64,000 nt of DNA from Marinobacter guineae (GTDB lineage: Bacteria; Pseudomonadota; Gammaproteobacteria; Pseudomonadales; Oleiphilaceae), in the NCBI RefSeq assembly GCF_002744735.1, contig NZ_KZ319339.1, forward strand, positions 806,001 to 870,000, given 5' to 3'. Position 1 is the first letter of the stretch, and every line of letters begins with the position of its first letter. Shown here one piece after another: positions 55,838 to 64,000 of this stretch. The notes under the pieces were generated by a model, which searched no databases, was not told the origin of the DNA, and saw only the letters and a program-made list of their open reading frames with translations. The translations under genes were made by a program, and so were the position numbers.

Positions 55838-56866
55838 ATGAAAACCCTTGGAACCGCCTCAGTAGCCGCTCTGCGCCAATACGTTCGCGCTGCCGAATCC
55901 GCCGGAGTGGACATCAATCTGCTTTTCCACAAAGCCGAACTGAATCCGACTATCCTCGATACCGACGACGGCCGCATCAACGGCGAGCAGTTCCAGCATT
56001 TTATCCGTTTATTGTGCGAGCAAACCGCAAACCCAATTCTGGGCCTGGAAACCGGCGACTTTGTTCAGCCAGGCTCTTACAGTGTACTTGGCTACATCAC
56101 CATGAGCTGCGCCACCCTGGGCGAGGCGGTAGCACGCATTGCGCCGTTCGAAAAACTCGTCGGAGATATGGGCACCACCAGCCTCGCCATGAAAGGTGAC
56201 GACATCAAACTGAGCTGGAACTGCAATTACACCGATCCCGTCGTCCGGCCACAGCTGGTGGATAACGTCTTTGCCTCCTGGGTGAACTATGCGCGCTGGT
56301 TGGCGGATGATCAGAAGGCGTCACCCAGCTCAGCAAAACTACGCCGCACCTCGCCCGGCCCGGCGTTTGAGCGGGCCTATCAACAACGATGGCAGTGCCC
56401 GGTCACCTTTTCTGCCGACGAAGACAGCATTACCCTAAAAAAGACCCTCCTGGAAACCCGCCTGAGGCAACCAGACCCCCTACTCCGCAAAACCCTCGAA
56501 GCCCATGCCCTGAGCCAGCTGGCGTCTCTGGATACCGACAGTGACCTGACCTCACGGGTGCGGCATAGCATCCAGCAGCAACTGATGCACGGCATTACAC
56601 GGCAGGATATGGTCGCAGAAGACCTGGGAATGACCAGCCGCACGCTACAGCGGAAACTGAGCCAGGAAGGCGTGTCTTACCAGAAACTGCTGGATGAAGT
56701 GCGGCAAAAAATGGCCGAGGACTACCTCTGCAACAGCGAGCTGGCCATTCCGGATATTGCACTCAGGCTGGGATACAGTGAAACCACGTCGTTTCACAGG
56801 AAGTTCAAGGCGGTAACGGGGAAGACGCCCGGCGAATTTCGCCAGTCAGAAAAGCCAGGCAGGTAG
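55838..56866 (+). CDS. AraC family transcriptional regulator (OruR-like)
   Basis: A 342-aa regulator. The N-terminal domain (20-210) is of the arabinose-binding AraC_N type found in OruR/ArgR-like regulators (ANPILGLETGDFVQPGSYSVLGYI). The C-terminal AraC DNA-binding domain (about 240-335) has two helix-turn-helix parts (MVAEDLGMTSRTLQRKLSQEG; IPDIALRLGYSETTSFHRKFKAVTGKTPGEFR). No catabolic genes adjoin it, so its ligand is unknown. Its last codons and stop lie within the left arm of palindromic element F. Confidence 0.93.
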   Translation: MKTLGTASVAALRQYVRAAESAGVDINLLFHKAELNPTILDTDDGRINGEQFQHFIRLLCEQTANPILGLETGDFVQPGSYSVLGYITMSCATLGEAVARIAPFEKLVGDMGTTSLAMKGDDIKLSWNCNYTDPVVRPQLVDNVFASWVNYARWLADDQKASPSSAKLRRTSPGPAFERAYQQRWQCPVTFSADEDSITLKKTLLETRLRQPDPLLRKTLEAHALSQLASLDTDSDLTSRVRHSIQQQLMHGITRQDMVAEDLGMTSRTLQRKLSQEGVSYQKLLDEVRQKMAEDYLCNSELAIPDIALRLGYSETTSFHRKFKAVTGKTPGEFRQSEKPGR

Positions 56867-56959
56867 CGCTTTTCAGGACTGTCGTTGGCCAAGGATGGCC
56901 AACGTCAAGCGCACAAGGATGTGCTCGTAGCGTGTCCTGAAAAGCGCTGCCTGCCTGGC
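56854..56959. repeat. Palindromic element, copy F
   Basis: Arms 56854-56879 and 56934-56959 are inverted repeats of 26 nt with one G-T mismatch. The 54-nt core (56880-56933) has GTTGGCCAAGGATGGCCAAC and GCACAAGGATGTGC; the first stem is extended by paired changes not found in copy B. The left arm covers the last codons of the AraC gene. It lies between convergent AraC and argG genes. Confidence 0.9.
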
Positions 56960-56987
56960 GCTTACGCCGAATTAGCAGGCAATGCTT

Positions 56988-58199
56988 TTAAAGCTTTCGG
57001 CCTTTCCCTGCAGCAATCCGCAGACGCAGGGCATTCAGCTTGATAAAGCCTTCCGCGTCCTTCTGATCGTAAGCACCCTGATCTTCCTCGAAGGTGGCAA
57101 TCTTCTCGTCAAACAGGGAATCGTCAGACTTACGACCAACCACGTCCACGTTGCCCTTATAGAGCTTCAGACGAACGGTACCGTTAACATAAGCCTGAGT
57201 CTGGTCAATCAGCGCCTGCAGAGCTTCACGCTCCGGCGACCACCAGTAACCGTTGTAGATCACCTCGGCGTAACGCGGCATGATGCTGTCTTTCAGGTGT
57301 GCCACCTCACGGTCCAGAGTGATGGACTCGATGGCACGGTGGGCACGCAACATGATGGTGCCGCCCGGTGTTTCGTAGCAGCCACGGGACTTCATGCCCA
57401 CGTAGCGGTTCTCGACGATGTCCAGGCGACCAATACCGTTCGCGCCGGCAACCTTGTTCAGGGTTTCCAGCACTTCATGCGCCTTCATCTCCTGACCATC
57501 GACGGCAACAATGTCGCCCTTCTTATAGGTCAGCTCAACGTACGTCGGCTTATCCGGCGCGGTTTCCGGAGACACACTCCAGCGCCACATTTCTTCCTCG
57601 GCTTCTGCCCAGGGATCTTCCAGATTGATGCCTTCGTAAGAGATGTGCAGCAGGTTGGCATCCATGGAGTATGGGCTCTTGCCCTTCTTCTTCTCCACCG
57701 GAATATTGCGCTCGTCACAGTACTGGAGCAACTTCTCGCGGGAGTTCAGATCCCACTCACGCCAGGGCGCAATCACCTTTACACCGGGCTTGAGCGCATA
57801 GGCGCCCAACTCGAAACGAACCTGATCGTTACCCTTACCGGTAGCGCCGTGGGAAATCGCATCCGCGCCTGTTTCATTGGCGATGTCGATTAGACGCTTG
57901 GCAATCAGCGGGCGGGCAATGGAGGTACCCAGCAGGTACTCACCTTCGTAAACGGTGTTGGCGCGGAACATCGGGAACACATAATCGCGTACAAACTCCT
58001 CGCGAAGGTCCTCAATGTAGATTTCCTTAACCCCCAGCGCCTCGGCTTTCGCCCGCGCCGGCGCCACTTCCTCGCCCTGGCCGATATCGGCGGTGAAAGT
58101 CACCACCTCACAATTATAAGTGTCCTGCAACCACCGAACGATAACGGAAGTATCCAGGCCACCGGAATAGGCCAGCACCACCTTTTTAATATCAGACAT
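56988..58199 (-). CDS. argG: Argininosuccinate synthase
   Basis: Joins citrulline and aspartate with ATP in arginine synthesis. It has 403 aa. PP-loop [15 protein letters not shown] at the N-terminus, [25 protein letters not shown] and [14 protein letters not shown] are diagnostic. It stands alone between palindromic element F and the flagellar block. The 129-nt upstream region holds a strong G-rich/C-rich palindrome at 58284-58319. Confidence 0.98.
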   Translation of the reverse strand: MSDIKKVVLAYSGGLDTSVIVRWLQDTYNCEVVTFTADIGQGEEVAPARAKAEALGVKEIYIEDLREEFVRDYVFPMFRANTVYEGEYLLGTSIARPLIAKRLIDIANETGADAISHGATGKGNDQVRFELGAYALKPGVKVIAPWREWDLNSREKLLQYCDERNIPVEKKKGKSPYSMDANLLHISYEGINLEDPWAEAEEEMWRWSVSPETAPDKPTYVELTYKKGDIVAVDGQEMKAHEVLETLNKVAGANGIGRLDIVENRYVGMKSRGCYETPGGTIMLRAHRAIESITLDREVAHLKDSIMPRYAEVIYNGYWWSPEREALQALIDQTQAYVNGTVRLKLYKGNVDVVGRKSDDSLFDEKIATFEEDQGAYDQKDAEGFIKLNALRLRIAAGKGRKL

Positions 58200-58280
58200 G
58201 CCCTTGCTCCAGACTGAACAGAATGGATGTGTTGAAAAGAAGGGCAGTATTGTACGGGAGAGCGGGGGGAATGGCTATAA

Positions 58281-58319
58281 AGCCCCTCTCCCCTGGCGGG
58301 AAAGGGGCTGGGGAGAGGG
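58281..58319. repeat. CCCTCTCCCC palindrome
   Basis: CCCTCTCCCC (58284-58293) and GGGGAGAGGG (58310-58319) form a perfect 10-bp stem; AGCCCC/GGGGCT offers an alternative. Similar C-rich/G-rich palindromes are widespread intergenic repeats in proteobacteria. It lies 10 nt downstream of the fliS stop on the minus strand but has no T-run. Confidence 0.75.
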
Positions 58320-58328
58320 AGTTATTGA

Positions 58329-58727
58329 CTAGCCAGCAGCCTGCTGCCCAACAGCCTCTTCCCGAATGCCATCCCAGCCTTCCTTGATGGAGCGCAGCAA
58401 GTTAGCCACTTCATCCAGCTTGGCCACATCATTCCTGGCATTCGCCTCAAACAGGGTGCGCTCCATGTAGTCGTAGAGCCCTTCCAGCCGGGCTGCCAGG
58501 TCGCCGCCCTGTTCGAAATCCAGGAAGCTGCGCAGCCCGCCGATAATTTCAATGGCCTTGGAGATCAGCTTGCCCTTGCCCTCGTAATCCTTGGCCTGCA
58601 TCCGGGCCTTGGCCATGTTGATCCGCTCCAGGGCTCCGTTGTACAACAGCTGAATCAGTTTGTGCGGATCCGCATCGGTGATGCTGGTTTGGGTGTTTAC
58701 CCGCTGGTATGCCTGTAAACCATTCAT
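58329..58727 (-). CDS. fliS: FliS, flagellin export chaperone
   Basis: Cytoplasmic chaperone that caps the C-terminus of flagellin before export. It has 132 aa with the family pattern: YQRVNTQTSITDADPHKLIQLLYNGAL, KGKLISKAIEIIGGLRSFLDFEQGGDLA, LYDYMERTLFEAN. A GAGG site precedes the start. It follows fliD by 36 nt. The gene expected next, fliT, is at 5184-5513, with about 53 kb between. Confidence 0.96.
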   Translation of the reverse strand: MNGLQAYQRVNTQTSITDADPHKLIQLLYNGALERINMAKARMQAKDYEGKGKLISKAIEIIGGLRSFLDFEQGGDLAARLEGLYDYMERTLFEANARNDVAKLDEVANLLRSIKEGWDGIREEAVGQQAAG

Positions 58728-58763
58728 AATAAGCCTCTTCGTTCGCTAACGGGCATTCGCCGG

Positions 58764-60767
58764 TCAGTTGTTATTCCGATTGTTTTGGGGGGCCAGTGCG
58801 GCCAACTGCTGAGTTACGTAGTCCCGGGTACTGTTGAGCTGCGAAATCAGGGAATCTGCGGCACTGAACTGGGCGACCAGGCGTTCGCGATAAGATGTAA
58901 TCCGCTCCTCCAATCGCGCACGGCTCTCCTGGATCTGCTCCAGATCCCGGTTCAGGCTTTCGGTCCGGGATTCAATCGCACCGCCCGAGCCCACAAAGTT
59001 ACTCACCAGATCAACTGTCCGTTCACCCACGCCTTCAACAAAGGTGATGGAACCTCTTGAGCCAGTCTGATCACCGAGGACTCTCACCTGCAAACCAGAG
59101 GCGCCACCATTTCCGCTACCTAGGAACAGCACTTGGCCATCGCCTTCAGCGGTGCGACCACCGATTGTCCCTGCAACATCGTTTCCGGCTGCTCCTGCCG
59201 CCACGGCCAAGCCATAGGCCGCGCCATCCTCTGCGCTGGTCACGCTCACATTCGATTCACTGCCATACTTAGAGGAAGTAAACGTCAGTTTTCCATCTGC
59301 ATCCAATCCCACCTGAACCGACACATCGGCCGCATTCAATGCATTACTGCTATTCAACTGGGATTGTATTTCGTCCACAAAAGCCTGCGGAGACGTGTAG
59401 TCGCCCTGGGTCAACGTCAGGCTTACGGAAGTTTCCCCGTTTACCTGCAACGTAAACTCATCATTAGCACCAGAGATCGTCAAGGGAGTTGTTGCGTTGG
59501 CGACCAGTGCGGCATTCCCCGTCAACGAGCCCTGAGTTGCCGCCTGAGTAATTGCAATATCATAAGTGCCTGGCTCGGTGCTCAGTCCGCTGCGCACAAA
59601 CTCTACCTGGCCATCGGTGGTTCGGCCCTGCTCAGCGAACAAAGCAGTCACGTCATCCGGGTAGGCTTTGAGCTGCTCCTCAAACTTTGCGCGATCAAAC
59701 TCCAGCCCGCCGGTTTCAAAATTGGTTGTGATGCCGACGTCCGCGAGGCTGCGCACATTGGCATTTTCCAGGCCTGGAACTACCCGAGTCAGGATCTGGC
59801 GCAACTGATTCTGGATGCCACGTACGGTGGAATCGCCTGTCAGCAAGCTCCCGACACCCGCCTCGGCATTGAACCCAGCCAGGCTGTCGATAGTTGATTG
59901 CAAGGCGTTGAACTTATCAACGAATCCTTGAACACGGTCAGCCACGGCACCAAAGTCCTGCTCCACTTTGATGGTGGAAGTGCCTGTCGCCTGAATATCA
60001 AATGTGAGGCCATCTATCACATTTTCGAAGTTATTGGTGGATCGAGTGACGGCAACACCGTTGATTTCCATCACCGCATCAGTAGCAGCAATCGTTTCAG
60101 TCAGGCCTGCACCTGCGTCCATGCCAGCATTAAAGGCAAATCGCGAGAGCCCCTGATTATCGGTGTCAGTGCCACCGCTGTCTCCCGATACGGAAATACT
60201 CACCGCATTGGCCGTGCCGGTTTCATCGGCAGAGAGCACAAGCTGAAACCCACTGCCTGTATCAATAACGCCTGCGGAAACCCCTGATTCGGACTCGTTA
60301 ATGGCGTTTGCCAGACCCTGGAGTGTGTCGTTGTTACTGTCGATGGTGATATTCGTGGTTTTGTCGCCAACCGACAATGTCAACGTGCCCTGGCCGACAC
60401 TGGTTGCATCCCGGTCCGCAAATACCGCATTAGAAGCCAGTGCCTGAGCCTGGGCCAGACTAGTAACATTCACACTGTAAGTACCGCGACTGGCCTTGGT
60501 GCCATCGACAGAAACCGCAATATCTTCGTTAGAGGAACTTGCCGAGAAAGCCTTCAGATTATCCGGCGCGCTCAGTTGGCGCATCGGAAGTCGCAATTCT
60601 GTCACCGCACTACGCAGCTTGCCGTAGGCCGACAACAGGGCCTCGGTTTTCTGGGTCTCCCGACTCAGGCGCGTATCAGTTGGCTTGCGTTCCGCAGCCA
60701 CCAACTGGTCCACCAGGTCTGCGTTCAGCACCCCAGACCCAACACCCAAAGATGAAATACCAGCCAT
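58764..60767 (-). CDS. fliD: FliD, flagellar filament cap
   Basis: Forms the cap under which flagellin subunits fold at the filament tip. It has 667 aa from the ATG at 60767, chosen because GAGGAGG lies 7 nt upstream; the ATG at 60773 is too close to it. The N-terminal FliD_N region is GVGSGVLNADLVDQLVAAER, the variable centre is Ser/Thr/Gly-rich, and the C-terminal coiled coil is ESLNRDLEQIQESRARLEERI...LVAQFSAADSLISQLNSTRDY. A near-perfect FliA promoter lies 43 nt upstream. Confidence 0.97.
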   Translation of the reverse strand: MAGISSLGVGSGVLNADLVDQLVAAERKPTDTRLSRETQKTEALLSAYGKLRSAVTELRLPMRQLSAPDNLKAFSASSSNEDIAVSVDGTKASRGTYSVNVTSLAQAQALASNAVFADRDATSVGQGTLTLSVGDKTTNITIDSNNDTLQGLANAINESESGVSAGVIDTGSGFQLVLSADETGTANAVSISVSGDSGGTDTDNQGLSRFAFNAGMDAGAGLTETIAATDAVMEINGVAVTRSTNNFENVIDGLTFDIQATGTSTIKVEQDFGAVADRVQGFVDKFNALQSTIDSLAGFNAEAGVGSLLTGDSTVRGIQNQLRQILTRVVPGLENANVRSLADVGITTNFETGGLEFDRAKFEEQLKAYPDDVTALFAEQGRTTDGQVEFVRSGLSTEPGTYDIAITQAATQGSLTGNAALVANATTPLTISGANDEFTLQVNGETSVSLTLTQGDYTSPQAFVDEIQSQLNSSNALNAADVSVQVGLDADGKLTFTSSKYGSESNVSVTSAEDGAAYGLAVAAGAAGNDVAGTIGGRTAEGDGQVLFLGSGNGGASGLQVRVLGDQTGSRGSITFVEGVGERTVDLVSNFVGSGGAIESRTESLNRDLEQIQESRARLEERITSYRERLVAQFSAADSLISQLNSTRDYVTQQLAALAPQNNRNNN

Positions 60768-60809
60768 ATTCATGCCTCCTCAAGGGGGCGAAATCCGATT
60801 CTGATCAGT

Positions 60810-60836
60810 TTATCGGCAAAAGGCGGCAAAACTTTG
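60810..60836 (-). promoter_or_regulatory. Sigma-28 (FliA) promoter of fliD
   Basis: On the minus strand: CAAAGTTT, 11 nt, GCCGATAA. The -10 is a perfect match to the FliA consensus and the -35 differs at one position, with exact spacing. It drives fliD-fliS. Confidence 0.9.
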
Positions 60837-60943
60837 CCTTTTTCTTCCGTCGATTTGTAACGCCATGTAACGCCACGTCGCTCTCCATCCCCCTCACGGC
60901 AGACGGGATGGGGCAAGAGGGTTAGACACTCCAAAACGCAGAA

Positions 60944-60973
60944 CACCGCCGAACCCTCTCGGGTGCGGCGGTG
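60944..60973 (-). terminator. Hairpin downstream of flaG
   Basis: CACCGCCG/CGGCGGTG stem extended inward by ACCC/GGGT. Without a strong T-run on the minus strand it is a weak or rho-assisted terminator, or an mRNA-stabilising hairpin, between flaG and the fliD promoter. Confidence 0.6.
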
Positions 60974-61014
60974 CTGAAATACCGTCGTTTTAATCCGCGC
61001 AAGAGCGGCAACTC

Positions 61015-61449
61015 TTACACCTTGATGTTAAACAACGTCAGCGGCTCACCCTGCTGCAAGTTCTCTGCCAACCTCAATGCCAATTCGTCCGGAATCTGGC
61101 GAATAACCTCTTGGGTCTTTTGATCAACCACCTTTACGATGGTCTGCCCAAGATCATTATCCACTTCGAACTGCAGATCCCGTTGCACATTCTGAACAAA
61201 ATCGTTCAGCTGGCTGACCGCGTCGTCGAGTTCCTCGCGCTGGGCTTCACTACGCGCCTGAAGCTCCTCAGCTTTAGACGGCTTTGTAGCTGCCTGAGGA
61301 CTCTGAACCGGGCGAGCAGCAGCAGACGAAAGAGCAGGGTCGGAGGCATTCCTGCCCTCGGCCTGAGATGACGACATTGCCTTCACCGGGACCGGTTCAC
61401 TGGCTCTAACCAGCTTCAGGCTCGGGTTGTTCAGGTTAACGTCATTCAT
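61015..61449 (-). CDS. flaG: FlaG, flagellar filament-length-related protein
   Basis: A 144-aa protein of the FlaG family, which influences filament length in polar flagellates. The conserved C-terminal half is VSQLNDFVQNVQRDLQFEVD, GQTIVKVVDQKTQEVIRQIP and ALRLAENLQQ; the N-terminal half is low-complexity. GAGG lies 7 nt before the start. It sits 73 nt downstream of fliC and is probably expressed with it. Confidence 0.94.
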   Translation of the reverse strand: MNDVNLNNPSLKLVRASEPVPVKAMSSSQAEGRNASDPALSSAAARPVQSPQAATKPSKAEELQARSEAQREELDDAVSQLNDFVQNVQRDLQFEVDNDLGQTIVKVVDQKTQEVIRQIPDELALRLAENLQQGEPLTLFNIKV

Positions 61450-61480
61450 AGCTTTACCTCGCTATCCTCAAACGGCATTA

Positions 61481-61504
61481 AGCCGGAACCCGAAGGTTCC
61501 GGCT
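61481..61504 (-). terminator. UUCG-capped hairpin between fliC and flaG
   Basis: A perfect 10-bp stem, AGCCGGAACC/GGTTCCGGCT, closed by a TTCG tetraloop on the minus strand, 19 nt after the fliC stop. No T-run of note follows, so it may act as a partial terminator or a 3' stabiliser that keeps fliC mRNA in excess over flaG. Confidence 0.7.
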
Positions 61505-61522
61505 GTTACCGCTAAGCCCCTA

Positions 61523-62998
61523 TTACTGCAGGAGGGACAGAACCTGCTGCGGACGGGCGTTGGCCTGAGCCAGTACAGAGATGCCGGCCTGCTGCAGCAC
61601 CTGGGATTTGGAGAGCTTCGCGGTTTCAGCAGCGAAGTCAGCGTCCAGGATACGGCTGTTGGCAGCACTCAGGTTTTCTGAGGTTGTTGCCAGGTTTGCA
61701 ATCGTGGAGTCGAATCGATTTTGCACCGCACCCAGCTCACTCCTCAAGCTGTTCACCGTTCCCAGGGCAGAGTCGATACGTTTGATTGCATCATTGGCCT
61801 TATCCACGTCAGTGACACTAACGGTATCAATAGAACCAGTGGCGGCCTGAGTTTGACCATCGGTGAAGCCTGCAAAGGCTTCGTTATTGCCACTCAATGT
61901 AATGGCTTCAAGAGCCTCAATGGTGACCTGGCCTCGCTGGGTTGCCGCTGAACCGACCGTCCCGACGGCTGCCGCAGTAAAGCCTGTGGTTCCAATTGCG
62001 GCGGCTCCCGTGGCACTGGTTAATGTTTGCGCAGTAACAGTGAAGTTCTTGCCATCAGCTTGAGTGAGGATAATACCGCTGGTGGCTGCGGCTGTGGCTT
62101 CGGCTGTAAAGCCCTCAACGCCCGCGGCAGCAGCCTGCTCATTGATGGCCTGAGCGAATTCAGCCTCGGTTAAGGTGTCAGAGGTAGTGCCCGCTGTCAG
62201 AGAAACCGTAAATGAAGTTGTGCCGACGGAAATATCCGCTGAGTAGGTCCGCACTCCAGTACCAGTCGCAGCAGCAATATCTTTGAACCCAAGTTCGTTG
62301 ACGTTAGTCGCTGAAACTGAGGTAAGGCCGCTGACGTTGGCATCGTTGATTGCCGCGGCAATCGACTCCGCAGAATCGCTATCGGAAGCACCAACATCCA
62401 CCGCTTGACCGGACCCTACCTGAATTTTCAGATCGCCGGCTCCAAGGGCAGCAGTAACATCAGTACCCTCCAACGAAGCAAGAGAACCAATTTGTTCCCT
62501 ACGCGTACCCTGCGACAGATCTACACCGATAGTTTGACCAGAATTAGCACCTACCTGGAAATTCTGCTCACCAAAACTACCATCCAAGACTTTAAGACCG
62601 TTGAACGCGGTCTGGGTTGAGATACGCTCAACTTCAGCCAGTCGCTGCTGTACTTCCTGATCCAGAGCTTGCCTGTCAGAAGCGCTGTTGGTGGCGTTGG
62701 CAGACTGAACCGCGAGATCACGGATACGTTGGAGGTTGTTGGTGATCTCATCCAGGGCGCCTTCTGCCGTCTGGGCAAGGGAGATACCATCGTTGGCATT
62801 TCGGGTAGCCACATCCAGGCCACGAATCTGCGACTGGAAACGGGTGGAAATTGCCAGACCAGCCGCATCGTCTTTGGCAGAGTTGATCCGCAGGCCGGAA
62901 GACAGACGCTCGAGAGCCTGGTTGCTCAGATCCTGAGACTTTTGAAGCTGATTTTGCGCGCTCAGAGACGCTACGTTTGTGTTGATACCGAGAGCCAT
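61523..62998 (-). CDS. fliC: Flagellin FliC (first flagellin)
   Basis: Major filament subunit, 491 aa. The N-terminal D0/D1 region (1-150) is canonical ([58 protein letters not shown]), the surface-exposed centre (about 180-400) is Ala/Thr-rich, and the C-terminal D0 is [20 protein letters not shown] ... [13 protein letters not shown] strong AGGAGA site is present and codon use is that of a highly expressed gene. A FliA-type promoter candidate lies about 120 nt upstream. A second, partial flagellin gene is divergent at 63369. Confidence 0.98.
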   Translation of the reverse strand: MALGINTNVASLSAQNQLQKSQDLSNQALERLSSGLRINSAKDDAAGLAISTRFQSQIRGLDVATRNANDGISLAQTAEGALDEITNNLQRIRDLAVQSANATNSASDRQALDQEVQQRLAEVERISTQTAFNGLKVLDGSFGEQNFQVGANSGQTIGVDLSQGTRREQIGSLASLEGTDVTAALGAGDLKIQVGSGQAVDVGASDSDSAESIAAAINDANVSGLTSVSATNVNELGFKDIAAATGTGVRTYSADISVGTTSFTVSLTAGTTSDTLTEAEFAQAINEQAAAAGVEGFTAEATAAATSGIILTQADGKNFTVTAQTLTSATGAAAIGTTGFTAAAVGTVGSAATQRGQVTIEALEAITLSGNNEAFAGFTDGQTQAATGSIDTVSVTDVDKANDAIKRIDSALGTVNSLRSELGAVQNRFDSTIANLATTSENLSAANSRILDADFAAETAKLSKSQVLQQAGISVLAQANARPQQVLSLLQ

Positions 62999-63116
62999 GA
63001 TGCTTCTCCTAAAACTGGTTAGTCTTTCTGGAAAGAGGTCTGACGCTTGCTTTCATTTCTGGTGCGCCGCCCTGCTGAAGTGCTTAACGACCCGCCCTGA
63101 CAAACCTTGAGAAAAG

Positions 63117-63143
63117 ATTTCGGCTTTATTGTAATTAATTGTA
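63117..63143 (-). promoter_or_regulatory. Sigma-28 promoter candidate for fliC
   Basis: On the minus strand: TACAATTA, 11 nt, GCCGAAAT. It matches FliA boxes at 5/8 and 6/8 positions with correct spacing, about 120 nt before fliC. Weaker than the fliD promoter. The 370-nt gap between the two flagellin genes (62999-63368) otherwise holds only the promoter candidate at 63261. Confidence 0.5.
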
Positions 63144-63260
63144 AAGCGGCAAAGGGCTTCCGCTGTCCTACGGCAAAAGACCGGTTGGCCCGGTTAATTG
63201 AAACCTTTTAGTGAACTTATAGTTCTTAAAAAACAGCCTGTTAAATCGTTAAAATAAAAT

Positions 63261-63276
63261 TGGCATAGACTTCGCT
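63261..63276 (+). promoter_or_regulatory. Sigma-54 promoter candidate for the second flagellin
   Basis: TGGCATAGACTTCGCT: TGGC, 7 nt, TCGCT. The invariant GG and GC are present at correct spacing, with one change in the -12 block (TCGC for TTGC). About 95 nt before the ATG at 63369. No convincing FliA box was found on this strand. Confidence 0.45.
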
Positions 63277-63368
63277 TGATATCCGGCATAACGGAAATTT
63301 TACGAACATCCGTCGCCAGGTTTCCAGCAGGATACCGGCTCCCGGAATCTCTGAGCAGGAGAAATATC

Positions 63369-64000
63369 ATGCCCCAAGTCATCAATACGAATATAGCTTC
63401 GCTAAATGCCCAACGGAATCTCAACCAATCACAGAGCGCGGCAAATGTCGCTTTCGAACGATTATCCTCCGGCCTCAGAATCAACTCGGCAAAGGACGAT
63501 GCGGCTGGATTGGCTATTTCCACTCGTTTCGAGTCTCAGATATCAGGTCTGAATGTCGCTCAACGCAATGCCAGCGATGGAATATCGCTGGCACAGACGA
63601 CAGAGGGCGCCCTGGATGAAGTGACGAACAATCTCCAGCGCATACGGGACTTGGCGGTGCAGTCTGCCAACGCCACCAACAGCGCTTCGGACCGACTTGC
63701 GCTCGACCAGGAGGTGCAGCAGCGTATTGAGGAAATCGCGCGGATAGCGGACCAGACAACCTTTAACGGACTCAAGGTCTTGGATGGGTCTTTTGGTGAA
63801 CAAGACTTTCAGGTAGGCGCGAACGCTGGCGACACGATTAGCGTCAACCTAACCAAGGGCTCCCGGGCTGACCAAATCGGATCTCTGGCTGTTTCAGGTC
63901 CGAGGCAAGTTGGTAATACTGGACTAGCAGACAACGATCTAACCATTGCAGTTGGTGATAGCGAAGCTTTCCCAGTTCCTGGCACCGGTACCGACTCGTC
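63369..64000 (+). CDS. Second flagellin (N-terminal part, runs off window)
   Basis: The first 210 codons of another flagellin, cut by the window end. The start is the ATG at 63369 with an AGGAGA site upstream. The D0/D1 region closely matches the first flagellin ([59 protein letters not shown]), with divergence after residue 175. Codon use is less biased (ATA, TTA, AGA occur), hinting at lower expression than fliC. It is divergent from fliC and may be under a different sigma factor. Confidence 0.95.
   Translation, partial: MPQVINTNIASLNAQRNLNQSQSAANVAFERLSSGLRINSAKDDAAGLAISTRFESQISGLNVAQRNASDGISLAQTTEGALDEVTNNLQRIRDLAVQSANATNSASDRLALDQEVQQRIEEIARIADQTTFNGLKVLDGSFGEQDFQVGANAGDTISVNLTKGSRADQIGSLAVSGPRQVGNTGLADNDLTIAVGDSEAFPVPGTGTDS

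Overview
The window looks like a chromosome segment of a marine gammaproteobacterium close to Marinobacter. The basis is polar-flagellum control of the FleQ/FleSR type, a lexA-sulA block ordered as in Pseudomonas, GC-rich coding sequence and gene-level resemblance. The genus is inferred from family resemblance only; no search was run. Nearly all of it is chromosomal backbone. I see no prophage, transposase, CRISPR array or resistance island.

Layout. 1-5513: minus-strand flagellar genes fliF (5' end only), fliE, fleR, fleS, fleQ and a fliT-like gene, with sigma-54-type promoters before fliE and fleS. 5531-20033: a DUF1329 exported protein, two small conserved genes, sulA-lexA with a clear SOS box, an amidoligase/glutamine-amidotransferase pair, a SIMPL-domain protein, tamB-tamA, a membrane protein with a voltage-sensor-like helix, and an amidase. 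20054-26777: a four-gene extracytoplasmic redox operon (ferric-reductase-like protein, PepSY protein, DUF2271 protein, PepSY-flavodoxin reductase) facing a two-component system. 26889-30220: an ATP-grasp ligase and a CocE/NonD hydrolase. 30301-34131: initiator tRNA, thiolase, long FabG-type reductase and a Val-Asp-Val tRNA operon. 34198-44481: envelope proteins, purE, purK, sodB, a GGDEF/EAL protein, and lemA with an M48 protease. 44487-54384: gspN-gspC-gspD, groESL with a sigma-32-type promoter, fxsA, an SDR reductase, an alkyltransferase-like protein, an AmpG-like permease and yajQ. 54497-58199: a response regulator with a degenerate GGDEF domain, a candidate small RNA, an AraC regulator and argG. 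58329-64000: fliS, fliD, flaG, fliC on the minus strand and a second, divergent flagellin that runs off the window.

The flagellar genes at the two ends lie on the same strand and read as one ordered cluster (fliC-flaG-fliD-fliS ... fliT-fleQ-fleS-fleR-fliE-fliF), split by about 53 kb of mostly housekeeping genes.

The most unusual feature is a family of six intergenic palindromic elements (31859, 36604, 37327, 37516, 51118, 56854). Each has a central core, 54 nt in four copies and 135-139 nt with extra hairpins in two. The core is enclosed by 26-29 nt arms that pair with each other (near-)perfectly in five copies and partly in the sixth, yet the arms differ in sequence from copy to copy. Core hairpins show compensatory changes between copies. 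I do not recognise this as a described repeat family.
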